Shown here one piece after another: positions 61,071-64,000 of a stretch of DNA of 64,000 nt (position 1 is the stretch's first letter; each line of letters begins with the position of its first letter). The position numbers and the translations under genes are program-made. The stretch is from a bacterium. Its GTDB lineage: Bacteria; Bacteroidota; Bacteroidia; Chitinophagales; Saprospiraceae. Below the pieces are notes generated by a model. It worked only from the letters and a program-made list of their open reading frames with translations, was not told the DNA's origin and made no database searches. The stretch covers positions 16,587-80,586 of the forward strand of contig JANSXW010000010.1 in NCBI GenBank assembly GCA_024742755.1. The letters are read 5' to 3'.

Positions 61071-61640
61071 TTAATAGTTAAAATTAATTACTGTTTCGTG
61101 GTAGCTCGTTCCAGCTATATCTTCGGCCGTTTGCTGGATGGATTCAGTTCGGTCACCCAGGATCACAACCAGTTTAGTCCGGCCCAACTGTATAACATCC
61201 TCATGGCTCAGGTAGATTTCATCGATACCTCTTACCAGCTTTTGATCCTTTCTTGCGTTGAGTACTGTGCCGTTTGTACTTAAATCTTTAAGAATAAGAT
61301 CAAATCCGGCACCTTTCGCTTTAGGCAAAGCATTAATTTCACAGTGAACCCGGCTCATGAACTTATCGACTGGCCGGTTGCCAAAGTCGATTTGAACACT
61401 GGCTTTTGAGGAATCCGCTTTTCGACCAATTGTATTTTTCCCATTTTTAAGCTCAAAAATCTGATGATAGGTTTGCTCATCATGCACAATTAACCAGCCT
61501 GGAGGCTTTTCGCGGGAATCCTCTTCAGATACATTATCTGGCTGGTAAGGCGTCCGGCAGTGTGGGCATGCCACCTGACTGGTCAATTCTTCTTTCACTC
61601 TAAAGGAAGACTCACAGGACTTACACTTAACAATAGGCAT
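61071..61640 (-). CDS. Zinc-ribbon/FHA-domain protein
   Basis: A 189-aa cytoplasmic protein. An N-terminal zinc ribbon of MJ0042 type (VKCKSCESSFRVKEELTSQVACPHCRTPY) is followed by an FHA domain (NTIGRKADSSKASVQIDFGNRPVDKFMSRVHCEINAL...LKDLSTNGTVLNARKD) with the phosphothreonine-binding GR, SRVH and STNG blocks. FHA domains dock on phosphothreonine made by kinases such as the one 48 bp and two genes downstream. It is likely the adaptor of that signalling set. Confidence 0.85.
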   Translation of the reverse strand: MPIVKCKSCESSFRVKEELTSQVACPHCRTPYQPDNVSEEDSREKPPGWLIVHDEQTYHQIFELKNGKNTIGRKADSSKASVQIDFGNRPVDKFMSRVHCEINALPKAKGAGFDLILKDLSTNGTVLNARKDQKLVRGIDEIYLSHEDVIQLGRTKLVVILGDRTESIQQTAEDIAGTSYHETVINFNY

Positions 61641-61668
61641 ACTTTACAAGGTACAGTGTTAAATCCCA

Positions 61669-61700
61669 CTACCCGCCAAGCCTTATTGGCTGGCAGGTAG
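61669..61700 (-). terminator. Strong hairpin terminator after 61744 gene
   Basis: ctacccgccaagcc-ttatt-ggctggcaggtag forms a long, nearly perfect stem 44 bp after the stop of the minus-strand gene at 61744, in the gap before the FHA gene. Confidence 0.6.
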
Positions 61701-61743
61701 CAGGCAGTAGTGTTACTAAATCACGACTTGTGAATACTGAATT

Positions 61744-62730
61744 TTAAGCCCAGTCTGACATATCGTTATCGTCATCCATATCCGGCTCGTCATCTTCGTA
61801 CACCAGAGGTTGTTCTTCTGTATGCTCTGAGCCTGGCATTGGAACCTGCACTGGGTCGTCTAATTCATTCATGGATTCAGGGGTTCCATCCTCGTTTGCA
61901 TCAGTTTCAACAGCATCGAGAATATTATCCCCATCCGAATCGACAAGTACTGCTTCTGGAATGTCATTCTGGTTTTGATCAATAGCTACTGCCTCTGCAA
62001 ATCCATCATTATCAGTATCTATTAAATAAGTATCAGGATTCCCATCACCCGAGACATCTATAGCCGCAACGTCTGGAGATTCCGGATTGGTTGCTAAACC
62101 TGACGTGTTTTGACTTGTAGCTGCGGTTCCGTCAGAACCAGCCTGATGGATGTTTTCATCATTCTCTGGAGACGTACTATCGGCATCATTTTCTGCCACT
62201 TGTTCGTTATGCTCCTCACCGGTAACCGCAGGGGCACCTTCAGGGTTTATGGATGCAAAGTACTCCTGTTGCTCCGCAGGTGACATGCCCTCCCACTCAT
62301 CCTGATAGTAAGTGTTGTAGGTGTGACCGTTCCAGGTGAAAATCCCTCCTGCGCCTAACTCTTCCCTCGCAGCTGCGAAAGCTTCAGAAAAGGACATATC
62401 ATCATTAACGGATGTGGCAAAGGGTGCTTCCTCATGAATGACCGCTTCAAAGGTCTCTTCTTCCGGTGTACTGGGTTCTGCCGCAGGAACAGGCTCTCCG
62501 TCTGAGGTCATACCATAAAGGTAATTTGCGCCAATGGAAACAGCGCCTCCAGCTACAGCGCCGATAAGCCCGCCTTTCACAAGCGCCTGTTGTGTTTCCG
62601 TAAGCTTAGTTTTCTGCTGGACCTGCTCTTCCTCTGATGGTTGAATCTCTTCTTCAGGAATGGCTGGCGGCTCTTGGTCTTTGTTTAAGTTGTAACGCGC
62701 GTCGATATCAATCTTTGTTTCGTCTGACAT
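61744..62730 (-). CDS. Acidic membrane protein with calcium-binding-type repeats
   Basis: A 328-aa protein without a signal peptide. Acidic N-terminus, one glycine-rich hydrophobic segment (ALVKGGLIGAVAGGAVSIGANYLYG, about 50-74), then a domain with SFSEAFAAAREELGAGGIFTWNGHTYNTYYQDEWEGM. The C-terminal part has repeated Asp-rich motifs (DVSGDGNPDTYLIDTDNDGFAEAVAIDQNQNDIPEAVLVDSDGDNILDAV), like thrombospondin type 3 or EF-type calcium repeats. A strong promoter motif (copy B) precedes it and a terminator follows, so it is a single-gene unit between two FHA genes. Function unknown. Confidence 0.68.
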   Translation of the reverse strand: MSDETKIDIDARYNLNKDQEPPAIPEEEIQPSEEEQVQQKTKLTETQQALVKGGLIGAVAGGAVSIGANYLYGMTSDGEPVPAAEPSTPEEETFEAVIHEEAPFATSVNDDMSFSEAFAAAREELGAGGIFTWNGHTYNTYYQDEWEGMSPAEQQEYFASINPEGAPAVTGEEHNEQVAENDADSTSPENDENIHQAGSDGTAATSQNTSGLATNPESPDVAAIDVSGDGNPDTYLIDTDNDGFAEAVAIDQNQNDIPEAVLVDSDGDNILDAVETDANEDGTPESMNELDDPVQVPMPGSEHTEEQPLVYEDDEPDMDDDNDMSDWA

Positions 62731-62772
62731 GATACTGTGATTTAGTATTTAACAATTGATTCTTTACCCCTC

Positions 62773-62802
62773 TATACCTGTGTGCTCAAAAAGGTAACCG
62801 GG
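62773..62802 (-). promoter_or_regulatory. ECF-type promoter motif, copy B
   Basis: Minus strand reads CCCGGTTACC-N14-GGTATA, identical in both boxes and in spacer length to copy A 30 kb away, about 40 bp before the 61744-62730 gene start. Confidence 0.6.
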
Positions 62803-62805
62803 TTT

Positions 62806-63432
62806 TTATTTTTTTATCCAAATAGCGTGGCATTTGTCGCAACTCGCTTGCGTGGCTAGTGTCTTCCATGGAATCTCTCCAAGCAATTTACCACAATCAG
62901 GATTAGGGCATTTATAATGCTTAAAGAATTCATACCTGAGATTTTGAATGGCCTCCATACGGGTAGTTCTGGATTTACCACTGGTCATAGACCGTGCAAT
63001 ATTGCGGAGGAATATTCCTGCAACGGGCACTGCCAATAATGGGTCAAATAGCAGCTCCTTTTTCTTGGCGCTTTTCTCTATGGCTTCTTTTGCCTGAATG
63101 TACTCCTCATACACAACCCGGAGCTCCTCAAACTCCTCAGAAAAGTCGTTTGATGCTCTGAGTTGTTTAATAACGCCATCCTTTAATTTGAAATGCCGAT
63201 GGATCGAAAAAGGCGATCTCCCAAGGCTGATTTGATCCGATTGCCGAATGACTTTCCTTTTGACTCGTACCCCATTGACCAGTACAGGAGCGCTTCTGGA
63301 CCGTTCCTCTATATACTGAAGCCCGTCTTCCTGGACGACGATCCGGGCATGTTTGGGCGAAACATATGGATCATTTAAGACAATCTCATTCCCAATCCCT
63401 CTGCTACCAATATGGAATACTTGTTTATTCAT
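62806..63432 (-). CDS. FHA-domain protein with C-terminal zinc ribbon
   Basis: A 208-aa protein with an FHA domain at the N-terminus (VFHIGSRGIGNEIVLNDPYVSPKHARIVVQED...VLVNGVRVKRKVIRQSDQISLGRSPFSI), a helical middle, a short hydrophobic stretch (LFDPLLAVPVAGIFLRNIARSM), and a C-terminal CxxxxC/CxxC zinc ribbon (YKCPNPDCGKLLG...ASCDKCHAIWI). The domain order is the reverse of the FHA protein at 61071. The gene ends only 4 bp before promoter copy B. Confidence 0.8.
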   Translation of the reverse strand: MNKQVFHIGSRGIGNEIVLNDPYVSPKHARIVVQEDGLQYIEERSRSAPVLVNGVRVKRKVIRQSDQISLGRSPFSIHRHFKLKDGVIKQLRASNDFSEEFEELRVVYEEYIQAKEAIEKSAKKKELLFDPLLAVPVAGIFLRNIARSMTSGKSRTTRMEAIQNLRYEFFKHYKCPNPDCGKLLGEIPWKTLATQASCDKCHAIWIKK

Positions 63433-63569
63433 TGGGGCTAATTCTTTATTTGGCAGATACTAAGGTAATCAAAACCCGGCAACATTGGCAACAGATTTCA
63501 GGAACATTATTACATAACTCAGTGTGTGAATGTAGACTTATGCTTCTTAAGACCGTCAATAATTGGAAA

Positions 63570-63797
63570 TTAGTAGTTCCAATCAAGTTTTTTAACTACC
63601 GGCCTGTCATCTAACTTGCTCATGTAATACAAGCTGGACCTGCTCATCTGAACTAACTCACAGCACTTCCCAACTCCGGTATTGTATTTCTTTTTCAAGC
63701 ATCCGACTACAGCTCTTTAGGCGGAAGGCTTTACCACTTTCCTGGCTACCTGCGGTTAGCGGGCAGGCTGGCTCTCTGTAAACTTTGATTTCTTCAT
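63570..63797 (-). pseudogene. IS3-family transposase remnant
   Basis: From the ATG at 63797 the sequence reads MKKSKFTESQ, the usual start of IS3-family OrfA, and then loses frame. Further on, in another frame, it reads CELVQMSRSSLYYMSKLDDRPVVKKLD, typical of the OrfB N-terminus, before a stop at 63570. The middle of OrfA and most of OrfB are missing. This is debris of an IS3 element, not a working transposase. Confidence 0.6.
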
Positions 63798-63820
63798 AAC
63801 AGCTTAAAGTTAGTGAATTT

Positions 63821-64000
63821 TTAAACTGTCTTATTTTTACGCAACGTGGATTCAAGCATTAAATCATCAATGACTTTTTGTGTTTTGCTGTTGAGCAAGT
63901 CCGTCAGCATATCCCTGACCCAAGGCGTGCGCAGCTTTGACTGTTCGCCAAAAACGGCAGTCGCAGCTGCCCAAACGTATTCCAGCACATGGATGATATC
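63821..64000 (-). pseudogene. ISKra4-like transposase fragment (runs off the window)
   Basis: The frame is open from the window edge to a TAA at 63821 and reads DIIHVLEYVWAAATAVFGEQSKLRTPWVRDMLTDLLNSKTQKVIDDLM, which resembles the conserved internal segment of ISKra4-type transposases. Those usually continue for more than 100 residues past this point, so the gene seems truncated, and the IS3 remnant begins 23 bp further on. The rest lies outside the window. Confidence 0.55.

Noticed and set aside
1-64000. CRISPR array, tRNA or rRNA genes
   Set aside because: No regularly spaced short repeats, tRNA cloverleaf or rRNA-like stretches were noticed. The CARF-type activator had raised the possibility of a type III CRISPR locus, but no cas genes are present.

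Overview
The window looks like part of a chromosome of a Bacteroidota bacterium, most likely from the Saprospiria (Lewinella/Phaeodactylibacter-like). The lineage is inferred from gene content: many secreted formylglycine-generating-enzyme-fold (FGE/SUMF1-like) proteins, secreted caspase-like peptidases, GYF_2 and WG-repeat proteins, membrane Ser/Thr kinases and ISKra4/IS3 remnants. No marker gene fixes the genus. No rRNA, tRNA or CRISPR array was seen.

Layout. (1) 1-7.7 kb is a defence-type neighbourhood. It holds a ParB-like/AAA ATPase with a TOPRIM-like partner (+ strand, 5' end cut by the window), an XRE-type HTH protein, an OLD/RloA-like AAA ATPase, a PD-(D/E)XK nuclease and an SH3-domain lipoprotein. 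(2) 7.7-21.8 kb is a BREX-type operon read right to left: SF2 helicase with a C-terminal nuclease-like motif, an unrecognised 719-aa protein, brxA, brxB, brxC, pglX. No pglZ or brxL lies in the window. A divergent sigma54 activator with a CARF-like N-terminal domain (21969-23402) faces the operon across a 125-bp gap that contains a sigma54-like element and a 20-bp-spaced direct repeat. (3) 23.6-28.3 kb carries small membrane and lipoproteins and a ~278-bp element bounded by an 18-bp inverted repeat.

(4) 28.4-57.3 kb is a long array, all on the minus strand, of exported proteins: four caspase-like peptidases, an ECF sigma factor with a membrane TPR protein, a WD40 protein, seven FGE-fold proteins (one fused to a membrane kinase) and a large LamG lipoprotein. 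Six of the proteins share one N-terminal module. Within this array is the remnant of a diversity-generating retroelement (DGR). A 93-bp template repeat (44944-45036) matches the 3' end of the kinase-FGE gene (45495-45587), and all 13 differences fall on template adenines. A second FGE gene (37205-37297) shows the same bias with some extra drift. The HRDC-like accessory gene is truncated into the template and no reverse transcriptase is present. (5) 57.4-63.4 kb encodes a kinase/PP2C-phosphatase/FHA signalling set. (6) 63.5-64 kb holds transposase debris.

How it may fit together. A shared promoter motif (CCGGTTACC-N14-GGTATA) precedes three genes in regions 4 and 5 and could be read by the local ECF sigma factor. 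My inference is a cell-surface recognition and signalling network: diversified FGE-fold binding domains and WG repeats outside the membrane, kinase/phosphatase/FHA inside, and caspase-like proteases as exported effectors. It adjoins a BREX-like defence island that may respond to a nucleotide second messenger. The functional link between the two halves is not shown by sequence.
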